From positions 1 to 54,641 of the forward strand of contig JAIXYV010000089.1 of assembly GCA_027490055.1 (NCBI GenBank): a DNA stretch of 54,641 bases. The letters are read 5' to 3'. A program made the translations under genes and the position numbers. Below, one piece after another: positions 44,737 through 54,572 of the stretch (positions within the stretch are counted from its first letter, which is position 1; every line of letters begins with the position of its first letter). The notes beneath the pieces were generated by a model. It ran no database searches and had not been told where the DNA came from. It worked only from the letters and a program-made list of their open reading frames with translations. The DNA comes from Bacteroidota bacterium (GTDB lineage: Bacteria > Bacteroidota > Bacteroidia > NS11-12g > UBA955).

Positions 44737-44937
44737 TTGAAAGAAAGAAAACCTCTTCCGGATTATGCCAGATATTCAGCTCTGGGACTTCAGATGGCGG
44801 TTTTTATTGTCATTTGTACCTTTGCCGGTAAATACTTCGATAGTTTTAAACTTCTAAAATTTCCCCTGTTTACAATAAGCGGACTTATCCTCGGGGTATT
44901 TGGGGCTATGTACTATATGATCAAACAGTTAAAATAA
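44737..44937 (+). CDS. Small membrane protein, AtpZ/AtpI-like
   Basis: 66 residues with two hydrophobic helices: ALGLQMAVFIVICTFAGKYF and FPLFTISGLILGVFGAMYYM. This matches the AtpZ family that often precedes atp operons and may help ion transport or assembly of the enzyme. It starts with a TTG at 44737; no ATG lies between the bactofilin stop and residue 20. Three bases separate it from the bactofilin gene. Confidence 0.75.
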   Translation: MKERKPLPDYARYSALGLQMAVFIVICTFAGKYFDSFKLLKFPLFTISGLILGVFGAMYYMIKQLK

Positions 44938-44938
44938 C

Positions 44939-45343
44939 ATGAAACAGTTTCTTCCTTTTATATATGTATTACTCGCACAGTTGTTGCTGACCTGGTTGTT
45001 TCCGGGACTTGCCACCGACTATAGAGATAAAATCAGTATAAGCATCATTGTGGGCCTTTTTTGTCTGGTTTTTGTTTTAGGAACCATCCGTTTGTCGACC
45101 GCTTTGAATGTTTCTCAATCACAATTTAACGCCAGGTATTTCGGATCCATGGGACTGAGAATGTTAATGGCATTGATTTTAATAGCTATATACCTGAAAA
45201 CCAGCAATGTAATAAACAAAGTCGGCAGTATTTTTTTGTTAATCTCATATTTTGTTTACATGGGTTTTGAAATTCGGATTATCCTTCATAAATTGCGCAC
45301 CAATTCAGAAAAATCCCAAAATACTGATGATGCCCGAAAATAA
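44939..45343 (+). CDS. Four-helix membrane protein, AtpI-like
   Basis: 134 residues with four likely transmembrane helices: FIYVLLAQLLLTWLF, ISIIVGLFCLVFVLGTI, LRMLMALILIAIYL and IFLLISYFVYMGFEIRIIL. The position in front of atpB and the size fit an AtpI-like ATP synthase subunit I, which helps assemble the c-ring. The sequence match is weak, so the assignment is inferred from context. It starts one base after the AtpZ-like gene, and atpB begins inside its last 17 bases. Confidence 0.6.
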   Translation: MKQFLPFIYVLLAQLLLTWLFPGLATDYRDKISISIIVGLFCLVFVLGTIRLSTALNVSQSQFNARYFGSMGLRMLMALILIAIYLKTSNVINKVGSIFLLISYFVYMGFEIRIILHKLRTNSEKSQNTDDARK

Positions 45344-46505
45344 AGGACTTTCCATTTTTAAAAGAATTCAATTTTTGTTTCTTTTTATATTTTTTGTGCT
45401 GTTTTCGTCACAAAATGCATTAGCCAATGCACACGAAACCAGTCACGATTCTGCTTCTGTATCAAATACAGAACATCATGGAGCAGCTGCAGGACATCAT
45501 GAGGAGGAAGCTTTCAATCCGGGCAAGATGATTCTTGACCACGTAAAAGATGCTCACGACTGGCACATAATGGATGTTAATGGTCATGCCGTTAGCGTTC
45601 CGCTTCCAGTAATTATATATGACAATGGCCTACACATGTTCCTGTCATCTAAATTTGAACACGGTCACGCTACAGTTGAAAGCAAAGGTAATTTCTACAA
45701 ACTTCACGAAGGTCACATTTACAAAACAGAAGCTGACGGTCAGATCCATTTAGATGCTAAAGGTGTTGCTTCTAATGTTCAGCCTTTGGATTTATCTATT
45801 ACTAAAAACGTATTTGCTTTAATATTCGGTGCTACCTTATTAGCTTTATTATTAATAAATGTTGGTAATACCTATAAGAAAAGAGGTTCAGGTGCTCCAA
45901 AAGGCTTCCAGAACTTAATTGAAATTGGTGTTCTGTTTGTTAAAGACGAAGTAATAAAACCATCAGTTGGTAAGCACTACGCCAGATTTGTGCCATTGTT
46001 ACTGACTATTTTCTTCTTTATCTTCATCAACAACTTAATGGGTTTGATTCCAATTTTCCCATTTGGTGCTAACTTAACTGGTAACATTGCTGTTACTATG
46101 GTATTAGCAATTGTTGTCTTTATCGTTGTTAACTTCTCAGGTAATAAACATTACTGGAAACATATTTTCATGCCGGATGTACCGGTAGCACTTTGGATTT
46201 TGTTGATTCCAATTGAAATCCTTGGTGTTGTGTTAAAACCATTCGTATTGATGCTGCGTTTGTTCGCTAACATCACTGCAGGTCACATTATCATTTTAGG
46301 ATTTTTCAGTTTAATTTTCATCTTCGGACAGAAGAACATAGTAGCTGGTTACGGTTCAGCAGTATTCTCTGTGGCATTTACTTTATTTATGAGTGTGCTT
46401 GAGTTGCTGGTTGCTTTCTTACAGGCTTATGTATTCACCTTGCTAGCCTCTTTATACATTGGTTCAGCGACTGAAGAACACCATCACGCAGAAGAACATC
46501 ATTAA
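45327..46505 (+). CDS. atpB: F-type ATP synthase subunit a
   Basis: 392 residues from ATG 45327 (or the next codon, also ATG). A signal peptide-like N-terminus (FLFLFIFFVLFSSQNALANA) leads to a His-rich stretch (HETSHDSA, EHHGAAAGHHEEE) and about 130 residues of soluble extension before the first helix. The proton channel has the essential Arg in LRLFANITAGHI, and VPVALWILLIPIEILGVVLK and ELLVAFLQAYVFTLL in the C-terminal half. The protein ends HHHAEEHH. It starts inside the end of the preceding gene. Confidence 0.95.
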   Translation: MMPENKGLSIFKRIQFLFLFIFFVLFSSQNALANAHETSHDSASVSNTEHHGAAAGHHEEEAFNPGKMILDHVKDAHDWHIMDVNGHAVSVPLPVIIYDNGLHMFLSSKFEHGHATVESKGNFYKLHEGHIYKTEADGQIHLDAKGVASNVQPLDLSITKNVFALIFGATLLALLLINVGNTYKKRGSGAPKGFQNLIEIGVLFVKDEVIKPSVGKHYARFVPLLLTIFFFIFINNLMGLIPIFPFGANLTGNIAVTMVLAIVVFIVVNFSGNKHYWKHIFMPDVPVALWILLIPIEILGVVLKPFVLMLRLFANITAGHIIILGFFSLIFIFGQKNIVAGYGSAVFSVAFTLFMSVLELLVAFLQAYVFTLLASLYIGSATEEHHHAEEHH

Positions 46506-46527
46506 TCAATTTCAAACAATAAAATAA

Positions 46528-46797
<270 letters not shown>

Positions 46798-46818
46798 TAA
46801 TATCAGATAAACGAATTG

Positions 46819-46844
46819 GCAAGGGGTTTGAAAAGACCCCTTGC
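46819..46844 (+). other. Hairpin between atpE and atpF
   Basis: GCAAGGGGT/ACCCCTTGC, nine perfect base pairs with an eight-base loop, followed only by TTTAAC, so it is a weak terminator at best. It may stabilise the atpE 3' end or reduce read-through, which would help make excess c subunit. Confidence 0.55.
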
Positions 46845-46884
46845 TTTAACTTATTTAAAAAACAACAACCATAAACAATAAATA

Positions 46885-47394
46885 ATGGAATTAGTATTAC
46901 CTGGCTTAGGTCTAACGTTCTGGATGGTATTAGTTTTCGGTATCTTAGTATTCTTACTAAAGAAATTTGCCTGGAAACCTATCCTGACAGCCCTGAGCGA
47001 AAGAGAAAATTCGATTGAGGTAGCGCTTAAATCAGCTGAGCAGGCACGCGAACAAATGTCGAAACTGCAAAGCGACAATGAGCTTTTATACAAGCAAGCC
47101 AGGGAAGAGCGCGATCAAATCCTTAAAGAAGCTCGCGAAATGAAAGATAGTATCATCAGTGAAGCCAAAAAATCTGCAGAAGAAGAAGGCAAACGTATGA
47201 TACAAAAAGCAAGCGATGAAATCAACAAGCAAAAAGCCAGCGCTATTGCCGAGTTGAAAGGTCAGGTTGCCAGTTTATCTGTTAACATAGCTGAAAAATT
47301 AATCAATAATCAGTTATCAAATTCAGAAGAGCAACAAGCCATCATTGCCAAACAAGTCAATAATCTGAACAATAACCAACAAGCTATCGCTTAA
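46885..47394 (+). CDS. atpF: F-type ATP synthase subunit b
   Basis: 169 residues. An N-terminal hydrophobic anchor (LTFWMVLVFGILVFLLKKF, about 10-28), then PILTALSERENSIEVAL and a long charged coiled coil with EAREMKDSIISEAKKSAE. The stator stalk anchors the catalytic head to subunit a. The atpH ATG follows two bases after its stop. Confidence 0.93.
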   Translation: MELVLPGLGLTFWMVLVFGILVFLLKKFAWKPILTALSERENSIEVALKSAEQAREQMSKLQSDNELLYKQAREERDQILKEAREMKDSIISEAKKSAEEEGKRMIQKASDEINKQKASAIAELKGQVASLSVNIAEKLINNQLSNSEEQQAIIAKQVNNLNNNQQAIA

Positions 47395-47396
47395 GC

Positions 47397-47936
47397 ATGT
47401 CTGAAACAAAGATATCCAATAGATACGCGCAAGCTCTGATGCAGCAAGCCATTGCAGATAATAAATTATCTGTGGTAGCAGGTGATATGTCTGATATAAG
47501 CATGACATGCCGCAGCAGCAAAGACTTGAGCAATGCCCTTAAGAATCCAATCATCAATCCTGCACAGAAAATGTCTGCAATATTGGCGATTTTCTCTAAA
47601 ACCGATAAATCGACTCAGGACTTCCTAAAACTGGTTTGCGGTAGAAACAGAGAAAGCATTCTTCCGGATATTGCTGATGCATTTCTAAACCTTTACAGAA
47701 AACAACAAGGTATCGAAAAAGTAGTGGTACAAACAGCCACTCCTTTAAATGACAGCGATAAAAAAAGCATACAGGCATATGTTCAGCAGCAGACCGGTGC
47801 TAAATCGGTTGAACTGCATACAGAGATAAACGCTGCCGTAATCGGTGGTATGGTTATCAAATTTGGTGACAATTTATTGGACACCAGCATATCAGCTAAA
47901 CTAAGAAAACTTAAAAAGGAATTAAACATAGCATAA
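47397..47936 (+). CDS. atpH: F-type ATP synthase subunit delta
   Basis: 179 residues of the OSCP/delta family: SNRYAQALMQQAI at the N-terminus, LSNALKNPIINPAQKMSAIL, and the C-terminal EINAAVIGGMVIKFGDNLLD with DTSISAKLRKLKKEL. It joins the b stalk to the alpha-beta head. It is 12 bases ahead of atpA. Confidence 0.95.
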   Translation: MSETKISNRYAQALMQQAIADNKLSVVAGDMSDISMTCRSSKDLSNALKNPIINPAQKMSAILAIFSKTDKSTQDFLKLVCGRNRESILPDIADAFLNLYRKQQGIEKVVVQTATPLNDSDKKSIQAYVQQQTGAKSVELHTEINAAVIGGMVIKFGDNLLDTSISAKLRKLKKELNIA

Positions 47937-47948
47937 AAAACAATAATC

Positions 47949-49529
47949 ATGGCAGAAATAAGACCTGATGAAGTTTCAGCAATTCTGAAACAACAAATAA
48001 CAAACTTTAAAACCGAAGCCGAATTAGAACAAGTTGGTACGGTTCTTCAAGTGGGTGACGGTATTGCTCGTATCCACGGTCTCACTCAAGTACAATCTGG
48101 TGAGCTGATTGAATTCGAAAATGGTATGAAAGCCATTGTACTGAACCTTGAAGAAGATAATATTGGTGCCGTATTGTTCGGTAGCAGTACACAAATTAAA
48201 GAAGGTGATACTGTAAGAAGAACAGGTAAAATCGCGTCTATCAATGTAACTGAAAGCATGCTTGGTCGTGTTATCAATACACTTGGTGAACCGGTTGACG
48301 GTAAAGGTGAATTAACTGGCGAAAAATACGAAATGCCATTGGAACGTAAAGCTCCGGGTGTATTGTTCCGTGAACCAGTTAAAGAACCACTTCAAACAGG
48401 TATTAAAGCGATTGACGCTATGATTCCTATCGGTAGAGGTCAGCGTGAGTTGATCATCGGCGACCGTCAGACTGGTAAAACAGCTGTGGCTATCGATACC
48501 ATCATTAACCAAAAAGAATTTTACGATAAAGGTAAACCAGTATATTGTATCTATGTAGCTATCGGTCAGAAAGAGTCTACTGTTAAACAAGTAGTAAAAA
48601 CTCTGGAAGAAAAAGGTGCTATGCCATACACAGTGGTTGTATCTGCTCCGGCTTCTGCTCCTGCTCCATTGCAGTTCTTTGCTCCAATGGCTGGTGCTGC
48701 TATCGGTGAGTTCTTCCGCGACAGAGGTTTGCCTGCATTGATCGTTTATGATGATTTATCTAAACAAGCGGTAGCTTACCGTGAGGTATCTTTGTTGTTA
48801 AGACGTCCACCAGGACGTGAGGCTTACCCAGGTGACGTGTTCTATCTGCACAGTCGCTTGCTTGAAAGAGCTTGTAAACTGAATGCTTCAGATGAAATTA
48901 CCTCTAACATGAACGACTTACCTCCATCTCTGAAAGGTAAAGTTAAAGGTGGTGGTTCATTAACAGCACTTCCAATTATCGAAACTCAGGCCGGTGACGT
49001 GTCTGCTTATATCCCAACCAACGTAATCTCAATTACCGATGGTCAGATTTTCCTTGAGTCTAACTTGTTCAACAGTGGTGTACGTCCTGCGATTAACGTA
49101 GGTATCTCTGTATCACGTGTGGGTGGTTCTGCTCAAATTAAATCAATGAAAAAAGTAGCAGGTACTCTGAAACTTGACCAAGCTCAATACCGTGAGCTGG
49201 AAGCGTTTGCTAAATTCGGTTCTGACCTGGATGCTGCTACTAAATCAGTACTTGAAAAAGGTTCAAGAAACGTAGAAATCCTGAAACAAAATCAGTATTC
49301 TCCATTGAGAGTTGACCAACAGGTTGCTATCATCTACCTTGGTACTAAAGGTGCTGTAAACAGTGTTCCAGTTAATAAAGTTCGTCAGTTCGAAGCTGAA
49401 TTCCTGGAAGTACTTGAAAGCAAACACAAAGATTTGTTAAACAACCTTGCTGCCGGTAAAATTGACGATGCAATCACCGCTCAGTTAGAAGAAGTAGCAA
49501 AACAAGTTGCTAATAACTACAAAGACTAA
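47949..49529 (+). CDS. atpA: F-type ATP synthase subunit alpha
   Basis: 526 residues of a non-catalytic nucleotide-binding subunit. The P-loop is GDRQTGKT (171-178). Other landmarks are [79 protein letters not shown] and the closing [17 protein letters not shown]. The beta and epsilon genes are missing from this operon. Confidence 0.98.
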   Translation: MAEIRPDEVSAILKQQITNFKTEAELEQVGTVLQVGDGIARIHGLTQVQSGELIEFENGMKAIVLNLEEDNIGAVLFGSSTQIKEGDTVRRTGKIASINVTESMLGRVINTLGEPVDGKGELTGEKYEMPLERKAPGVLFREPVKEPLQTGIKAIDAMIPIGRGQRELIIGDRQTGKTAVAIDTIINQKEFYDKGKPVYCIYVAIGQKESTVKQVVKTLEEKGAMPYTVVVSAPASAPAPLQFFAPMAGAAIGEFFRDRGLPALIVYDDLSKQAVAYREVSLLLRRPPGREAYPGDVFYLHSRLLERACKLNASDEITSNMNDLPPSLKGKVKGGGSLTALPIIETQAGDVSAYIPTNVISITDGQIFLESNLFNSGVRPAINVGISVSRVGGSAQIKSMKKVAGTLKLDQAQYRELEAFAKFGSDLDAATKSVLEKGSRNVEILKQNQYSPLRVDQQVAIIYLGTKGAVNSVPVNKVRQFEAEFLEVLESKHKDLLNNLAAGKIDDAITAQLEEVAKQVANNYKD

Positions 49530-49542
49530 TCAATCCATTTAA

Positions 49543-50421
49543 ATGGCGAACTTAAAAGAAGTAAGAATCAGGATCAGTTCCACTATCTCAACCCAGCAGA
49601 TCACTAAAGCGATGAAGCTTGTTTCTGCTACTAAGTTGAGAAAGGCTCAATCCGCCATTTTTCAAATGCGCCCTTATGCTGATAAGCTGAATGGTGTATT
49701 GAAAAATCTGGGTGATTCTGCAGACGATGAAAAATTGTCTAAATATTTTAAAGAACAAGCGCTTGATCGTGTTTTACTTATTGTGGTAAGCAGCGACAGA
49801 GGTCTTTGCGGTGGCTTTAATGCCAATATCACTAAAAGAACAAGAGCTTTGTTAGGTGAAGAGTATGCTGAACTGGTTGCAAAGAAAAAAGTTGATCTTC
49901 TGTTTGTTGGTAAGAAAGCGTATGAGTTCTTCAAAAAACATGACCTGAACATCAATACTGATTTCATGGGTACTTTTGCAAACTTAAATGCTCAGACTGG
50001 TTTCGAAGTCGGTGATTATATCATGGAACAATTCCTGAATGGTACCTACAGCAGAGTTGAAGTTGTTTACAACAAATTCAAAAATGCCGCTACTCAGATT
50101 GTTACTAATGAAGTATTACTGCCTGTAACTTTAAAAGCCTCTCAGACAAAAGCCACTAACAATGATTATATCTTCGAACCAAATAAAATTGAAATTCTCG
50201 AAGAATTAATTCCAAGATCTATCAAAACTCAGTTATACAGAAGCTTCCTTGATTCTTTCGCCAGCGAACATGGTGCCAGAATGATCTCTATGGATAAAGC
50301 TACGGATAACGCGGGTGAGATTCTGAAACAGTTAAAACTGATTTACAACAGAGGCCGTCAGGCTGCCATCACCAACGAAATCTCTGAAATCGTAGGCGGT
50401 GCTGCTGCTTTGAATGGTTAA
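49543..50421 (+). CDS. atpG: F-type ATP synthase subunit gamma
   Basis: 292 residues of the rotating shaft. The N-terminal helix contains LKEVRIRISSTISTQQITKA and MKLVSATKLRKAQ. The Rossmann-like middle has VVSSDRGLCGGFNANITKR. The C-terminal helix has ASEHGARMISMDKATDNAGE and NRGRQAAITNEISEIVGGAA. It is the last atp gene, and a terminator follows. Confidence 0.97.
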   Translation: MANLKEVRIRISSTISTQQITKAMKLVSATKLRKAQSAIFQMRPYADKLNGVLKNLGDSADDEKLSKYFKEQALDRVLLIVVSSDRGLCGGFNANITKRTRALLGEEYAELVAKKKVDLLFVGKKAYEFFKKHDLNINTDFMGTFANLNAQTGFEVGDYIMEQFLNGTYSRVEVVYNKFKNAATQIVTNEVLLPVTLKASQTKATNNDYIFEPNKIEILEELIPRSIKTQLYRSFLDSFASEHGARMISMDKATDNAGEILKQLKLIYNRGRQAAITNEISEIVGGAAALNG

Positions 50422-50440
50422 TCTTAATAAAGACTATAGT

Positions 50441-50473
50441 AAAAGCCTTTCGGAAACGGAAGGCTTTTTTTTT
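50441..50473 (+). terminator. Terminator of the LytM-bactofilin-atp operon
   Basis: Stem AAAAGCCTTTCG/CGGAAGGCTTTT with a GAAA tetraloop and a long T-run, 19 bases past the atpG stop. Confidence 0.92.
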
Positions 50474-50501
50474 ATTATGCGTCGTTCATCTACAAATTCC
50501 C

Positions 50502-50509
50502 TAATTTTG
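50502..50509 (+). promoter_or_regulatory. -7 element of the type A T9SS gene
   Basis: Reads TAATTTTG, matching TAnnTTTG, seven bases before the ATG at 50517. Confidence 0.55.
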
Positions 50510-50516
50510 ACCCACA

Positions 50517-51602
50517 ATGAAAAAAATTCTACTTTCTATCATCCTCCTTTTTTCTATTAACACCTACGCTCAGATTACGCTGGAGCATGTCCATGTTATC
50601 GCTACCGGAAGACTATACACAGAAGCTACTGACAATGCTTCACACAAGCATGCTGCCTCTGGTGCTTCCAAAATGTGGGACTACTCTAATCTAAAAGCCT
50701 CAAGCAAAGACAGTATCCGTTTCGGAATGCCATTCTGGTACAAAGGTCATACCTACTTCCCACAAAGTAATTATGCATTAATCAGTTCTAATGATACCTC
50801 TGTAGTGCAATTTGCAGAACTTACTAATTCTGCCTTCTACAGTCACGGTTACTACTCATCAAGTGACACCTCTGAAACCATTTTCAGACTTAAGTCGAAA
50901 CTATTTGCCTTCCCTTCTACCTATAACAGCAGTTTCAATGAATCACTTATTTATCCTGGCCTGAGCATTGGTTTGGGCTTTGACCCAGATTCTACCGGAC
51001 CAATCCCAAAAATTGATTCTATGCAAATTTCAACTGGTTTCGACCGCAAAGCTACCATGGATGGCTGGGGAACACTTAAAACGCCACTGGGATCTTTCAA
51101 TAGTCTTAAACAAACCACCCTTCAGGTTGCCAGACAAATTGTCTTTGTAAAAACCAATGGTGCATGGATTAATGCCAGTCCTGCCATATTAAATTTATTC
51201 GGTATTACTTTACCTGCTCCAGATTCTTCTTATAGCGTAGAATTCATGACCAATAGTGGCGGCATCGGTGTGCCTTTGATGTCTTATAGCTATTTACCAA
51301 AAGACACCAGCATTACTGATATCACATGGTTATATGCCATGCCTCGCAAAAGCAGTCTCCTTAGTGTTTTAGACGAAACTGCTAATGTCTATCCCAATCC
51401 GGCCAATGACTTTATTAAAATTCAGTCAGAAACAGCTGTTAGCTTTGATTTATACAACCAGTTTGGTGCTTTGATTCTATCTGATAAAATCCAAAACGAC
51501 ACCCCGGTAAATATAGAAAACCTGAGTTCAGGTGTATACTTTATACAATTGAAGAATACCAATCAGGAGCTTGTTCACGCTCAAAAACTACTGATCAATT
51601 AA
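50517..51602 (+). CDS. Secreted protein with type A T9SS sorting domain
   Basis: 361 residues. Signal peptide MKKILLSIILLFSINTYAQ. The middle (about 20-280) is beta-rich, with no catalytic motif I recognise. Landmarks are SGASKMWDYSNLKASSKDSI, GWGTLKTPLGSFNSLKQT and GGIGVPLMSYSYLPKD. The C-terminal domain has ANVYPNPANDFIKIQ, SFDLYNQFGALIL and LSSGVYFIQLKN, a classic type A signal for T9SS export and cell-surface attachment. The function is unknown. It overlaps the convergent L,D-transpeptidase gene by eight bases. Confidence 0.82.
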   Translation: MKKILLSIILLFSINTYAQITLEHVHVIATGRLYTEATDNASHKHAASGASKMWDYSNLKASSKDSIRFGMPFWYKGHTYFPQSNYALISSNDTSVVQFAELTNSAFYSHGYYSSSDTSETIFRLKSKLFAFPSTYNSSFNESLIYPGLSIGLGFDPDSTGPIPKIDSMQISTGFDRKATMDGWGTLKTPLGSFNSLKQTTLQVARQIVFVKTNGAWINASPAILNLFGITLPAPDSSYSVEFMTNSGGIGVPLMSYSYLPKDTSITDITWLYAMPRKSSLLSVLDETANVYPNPANDFIKIQSETAVSFDLYNQFGALILSDKIQNDTPVNIENLSSGVYFIQLKNTNQELVHAQKLLIN

Positions 51603-52401
51603 ATTGATTAGCATAAACAACATCTGAATGCAGAGCTGAAGAAGTCTTTAAATAGGACTTGTGAGGATAATAGGCAAACAGACAAGTGCCATTACTGATG
51701 GTTTGCGACAGAGAACTGATAATAGTCTCTGAAACCGCTGGGCAACCTAAGCTGCGACCCAATCGCTTATTGGCTTTAATAAAAGATTCACTGACATAAT
51801 CTGCGCCGTGGATGACTATACCCCTTTGAAGGGCATTGCCATTATATCGCTTTTCCAGTCCGTTCATTCGGATGGATAAATCGTGCTTGCCACTGTATAT
51901 TTCGCCCGTAACAAAAAAGCCTAAACTTGTCTGGAAAGAGTTTTCAATATTGGAAAACTTTCTGGCAAACTCTTCACCTGAATTGCGACCATGCGCCACC
52001 AGTTCATGAAACAGCAACCTGGTTTGCTTTAAATCAATCACCCATAAACGTTTGGCATTGGCCGACAATGAATAATCGATAAAAGAGATAATGTTCTTTT
52101 TGTTCAATAAACCCTGACCGGCATAATAGGCATAACCCTTCATGGCATAATCGAAAACCTTTCTGGATGGTCGGTTAAGATCGCTGAACACCTTCACATA
52201 TAATGAATCGCAGTATGACTTAAACCTGTCTGATGATGTGTAGAAATACTCAACTACATCGTTCTCGCAAGCATCCGCTGATTCGGTTTCACCATCACTT
52301 TCAGGGATTTGCAGCATGTTAAACTTCCCTTCGTCTAAAAAAGTAAACGAAAGTAAGCAAAAAATACCAAAAAACGCTGATAATGTGACTGTTACGCGCA
52401 T
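51595..52401 (-). CDS. L,D-transpeptidase-like protein (YkuD_2 family)
   Basis: 268 residues with an N-terminal membrane or signal segment (LSAFFGIFCLLSFTFL). The catalytic domain shows the His of GIVIHGADYVSESF (His198) and the nucleophile Cys220 in LGRSLGCPAVSE. Members of this family, called murein L,D-transpeptidase catalytic domain proteins, probably remodel peptidoglycan in the periplasm. The last eight bases overlap the convergent neighbour. Its promoter has a TTTG/TAAATTTG pair and two direct repeats. Confidence 0.88.
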   Translation of the reverse strand: MRVTVTLSAFFGIFCLLSFTFLDEGKFNMLQIPESDGETESADACENDVVEYFYTSSDRFKSYCDSLYVKVFSDLNRPSRKVFDYAMKGYAYYAGQGLLNKKNIISFIDYSLSANAKRLWVIDLKQTRLLFHELVAHGRNSGEEFARKFSNIENSFQTSLGFFVTGEIYSGKHDLSIRMNGLEKRYNGNALQRGIVIHGADYVSESFIKANKRLGRSLGCPAVSETIISSLSQTISNGTCLFAYYPHKSYLKTSSALHSDVVYANQFN

Positions 52402-52411
52402 ATAAAGTCTG

Positions 52412-52446
52412 CAAATTTACGATTTATCAACGAGTTTATCAACAAA
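52412..52446 (-). promoter_or_regulatory. Promoter of the L,D-transpeptidase-like gene with direct repeats
   Basis: TAAATTTG (52412-52419) with TTG at 52440-52442 or TTTG at 52443-52446, a spacer of 20-23 bases. Two near-identical units, CGATTTATCAA (52420-52430) and CGAGTTTATCAA (52431-52442), fill the spacer on the plus strand and may bind a regulator. Confidence 0.55.
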
Positions 52447-52574
52447 ATATTGTAAAATGGGCATTATATTCTTGTTAAGTGTCTTTTAACACTGTGCATT
52501 TGAGGCCTTAAAGCACAAATTACCACACCATTGACTCTGCATTATTTTTCTACCAATGAATGCCCTCAAATGCT

Positions 52575-52582
52575 TATTTTTG
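52575..52582 (+). promoter_or_regulatory. -7 element of the mutase gene
   Basis: Reads TATTTTTG, matching TAnnTTTG, 13 bases before the ATG at 52596. Confidence 0.55.
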
Positions 52583-52595
52583 CGTTTTAATCTGA

Positions 52596-54572
52596 ATGTC
52601 ATCAACCAATATGTCAAACACCAGCCTTATAGCGGCCATTGAGGAAGAAGTACTAAAACTCGAACGCAAACTAAATCCAGAAAATAAAGACCTTATTTCT
52701 AACTGGGATGCTTTGGTAGAGAAATACAAAAACGAGGATTATATCTTCAAAGTCAGAGACAAAGAAATCAAAATTAAAACTCATACCGAAAGTTTGAGTC
52801 ATACTCAGGTGGCGAAGGTGGCTATGCCTAAATTCAAGGCCTGGGGCGATAGATTGAGATGGCAGCTTCAGGAAAATGTTCCTGGCGAATTCCCATATAC
52901 TGCTGGTATTTACCCTTTCAAACGCGAAGGTGAAGATCCAACCCGTATGTTTGCTGGCGAAGGCGGACCAGAGAGAACCAACCGCAGATTCCACTACGTG
53001 AGTTTGGGCATGCCTGCGAAACGTTTATCTACGGCCTTTGACAGCGTTACCCTTTATGGAAATGATCCGCATGTCCGTCCGGATATCTATGGTAAAATTG
53101 GTAATTCAGGTGTTAGCATTTGCTGCCTGGATGATGCCAAAAAACTATACAGTGGCTTTAATCTGGCCGACGCAAAAACATCGGTGTCCATGACTATCAA
53201 TGGTCCTGCCCCAATGTTACTAGGCTTCTTCATGAATGCTGCCATCGACCAGCAATGCGAGCTTTACATCAAGAAAAATGGTTTAGAGAACGAGGTCAAA
53301 GAAAAAATCGCTGCAATTTACAAAGCAAAGAACCAGGCTGTTCCTGTTTATCAGGGACCCTTACCAGAAGGCAATGATGGCTTAGGCCTTATGCTACTGG
53401 GTGTTACTGGCGACCAGGTATTACCAGCAGATGTCTACAACGAAATAAAAACCTATACCCTCTCGCAAGTAAGAGGTACTGTGCAGGCAGATATCCTTAA
53501 AGAAGATCAGGCGCAAAATACCTGTATCTTTAGTACCGAATTTGCTTTGCGTTTGATGGGTGATGTACAGGAGTATTTTATTACAAACAAGGTAAGAAAC
53601 TTCTACTCTGTTTCTATCAGTGGTTACCACATTGCAGAAGCTGGTGCTAATCCAATCACGCAGTTAGCCTTTACGCTAGCCAATGGTTTTACTTATGTCG
53701 AATACTACCTGAGTCGTGGTATGGACATCAACGAATTCGGACCAAACCTATCTTTCTTCTTCAGCAACGGAATCGACCCGGAATACGCCGTTATTGGTCG
53801 TGTCGCCAGAAGAATCTGGGCCAAAGCTATGAAGCTAAAATACGGTGCTAACGAGCGCTCACAGATGTTGAAATACCACATCCAAACCAGTGGAAGAAGC
53901 TTACACGCACAGGAGATTGATTTTAACGATATCCGTACAACCTTACAGGCCCTTTACGCTATTTACGATAACTGTAACAGTTTACACACCAATGCTTACG
54001 ACGAGGCCATCACAACGCCTACTGAAGAATCGGTAAGAAGAGCCATGGCTATACAGTTAATTATTAACCGCGAGTTAGGTTTAGCGAAAAACGAAAATCC
54101 AATGCAGGGCTCGTTCATTACCGAAGAGTTAACCGACCTGGTAGAAGAAGCTGTTATGTCTGAGTTCGATAGAATCACCGAGCGTGGCGGAGTTCTTGGC
54201 GCTATGGAAACCATGTACCAGCGAAGTAAAATTCAGGAAGAAAGTTTGTACTACGAAACCTTAAAACACACTGGCGAATTCCCAATCATTGGTGTAAATA
54301 CTTTCTTAAGCAGCAAAGGTTCTCCAACTGTTTTACCAAAAGAAGTTATCAGAGCTACTGAAGAGGAAAAACAATACCAGATCAATATGCTTGAATTGTT
54401 GCACCAGCGCAATAAGGAAGTCATCGAACACCAATTGAGACATATCCAGCAAGAGGCTATCAAAAACAACAATATTTTTGAAGGTTTAATGGAAGCTTGT
54501 AAAGTTTGCTCTTTGGGTCAGATTACCTCTGCCCTATTTGAAGTTGGCGGACAGTACCGCAGAAACATGTAA
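52596..54572 (+). CDS. IcmF-type acyl-CoA mutase, mutase domain only
   Basis: 658 residues. The sequence corresponds to the C-terminal mutase part of IcmF, a fused isobutyryl-CoA mutase that normally also carries an N-terminal B12-binding domain and a G-protein domain. IcmF-type marks are [77 protein letters not shown] and [20 protein letters not shown]. The gene begins at ATG 52596, directly after an in-frame TGA, and with its own promoter, so there is no room for the missing N-terminal parts. It lacks a B12-binding (DxHxxG) motif, so a partner subunit must be encoded elsewhere. A second ATG lies at residue 6. Expected substrates are isobutyryl-/butyryl-CoA or related acyl-CoAs. Confidence 0.88.
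   Translation: MSSTNMSNTSLIAAIEEEVLKLERKLNPENKDLISNWDALVEKYKNEDYIFKVRDKEIKIKTHTESLSHTQVAKVAMPKFKAWGDRLRWQLQENVPGEFPYTAGIYPFKREGEDPTRMFAGEGGPERTNRRFHYVSLGMPAKRLSTAFDSVTLYGNDPHVRPDIYGKIGNSGVSICCLDDAKKLYSGFNLADAKTSVSMTINGPAPMLLGFFMNAAIDQQCELYIKKNGLENEVKEKIAAIYKAKNQAVPVYQGPLPEGNDGLGLMLLGVTGDQVLPADVYNEIKTYTLSQVRGTVQADILKEDQAQNTCIFSTEFALRLMGDVQEYFITNKVRNFYSVSISGYHIAEAGANPITQLAFTLANGFTYVEYYLSRGMDINEFGPNLSFFFSNGIDPEYAVIGRVARRIWAKAMKLKYGANERSQMLKYHIQTSGRSLHAQEIDFNDIRTTLQALYAIYDNCNSLHTNAYDEAITTPTEESVRRAMAIQLIINRELGLAKNENPMQGSFITEELTDLVEEAVMSEFDRITERGGVLGAMETMYQRSKIQEESLYYETLKHTGEFPIIGVNTFLSSKGSPTVLPKEVIRATEEEKQYQINMLELLHQRNKEVIEHQLRHIQQEAIKNNNIFEGLMEACKVCSLGQITSALFEVGGQYRRNM

Noticed and set aside
47397-50421. 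Loss of atpD and atpC as evidence of a broken ATP synthase
   Set aside because: Separate atpDC genes are normal in Bacteroidota, so this is not evidence for loss.
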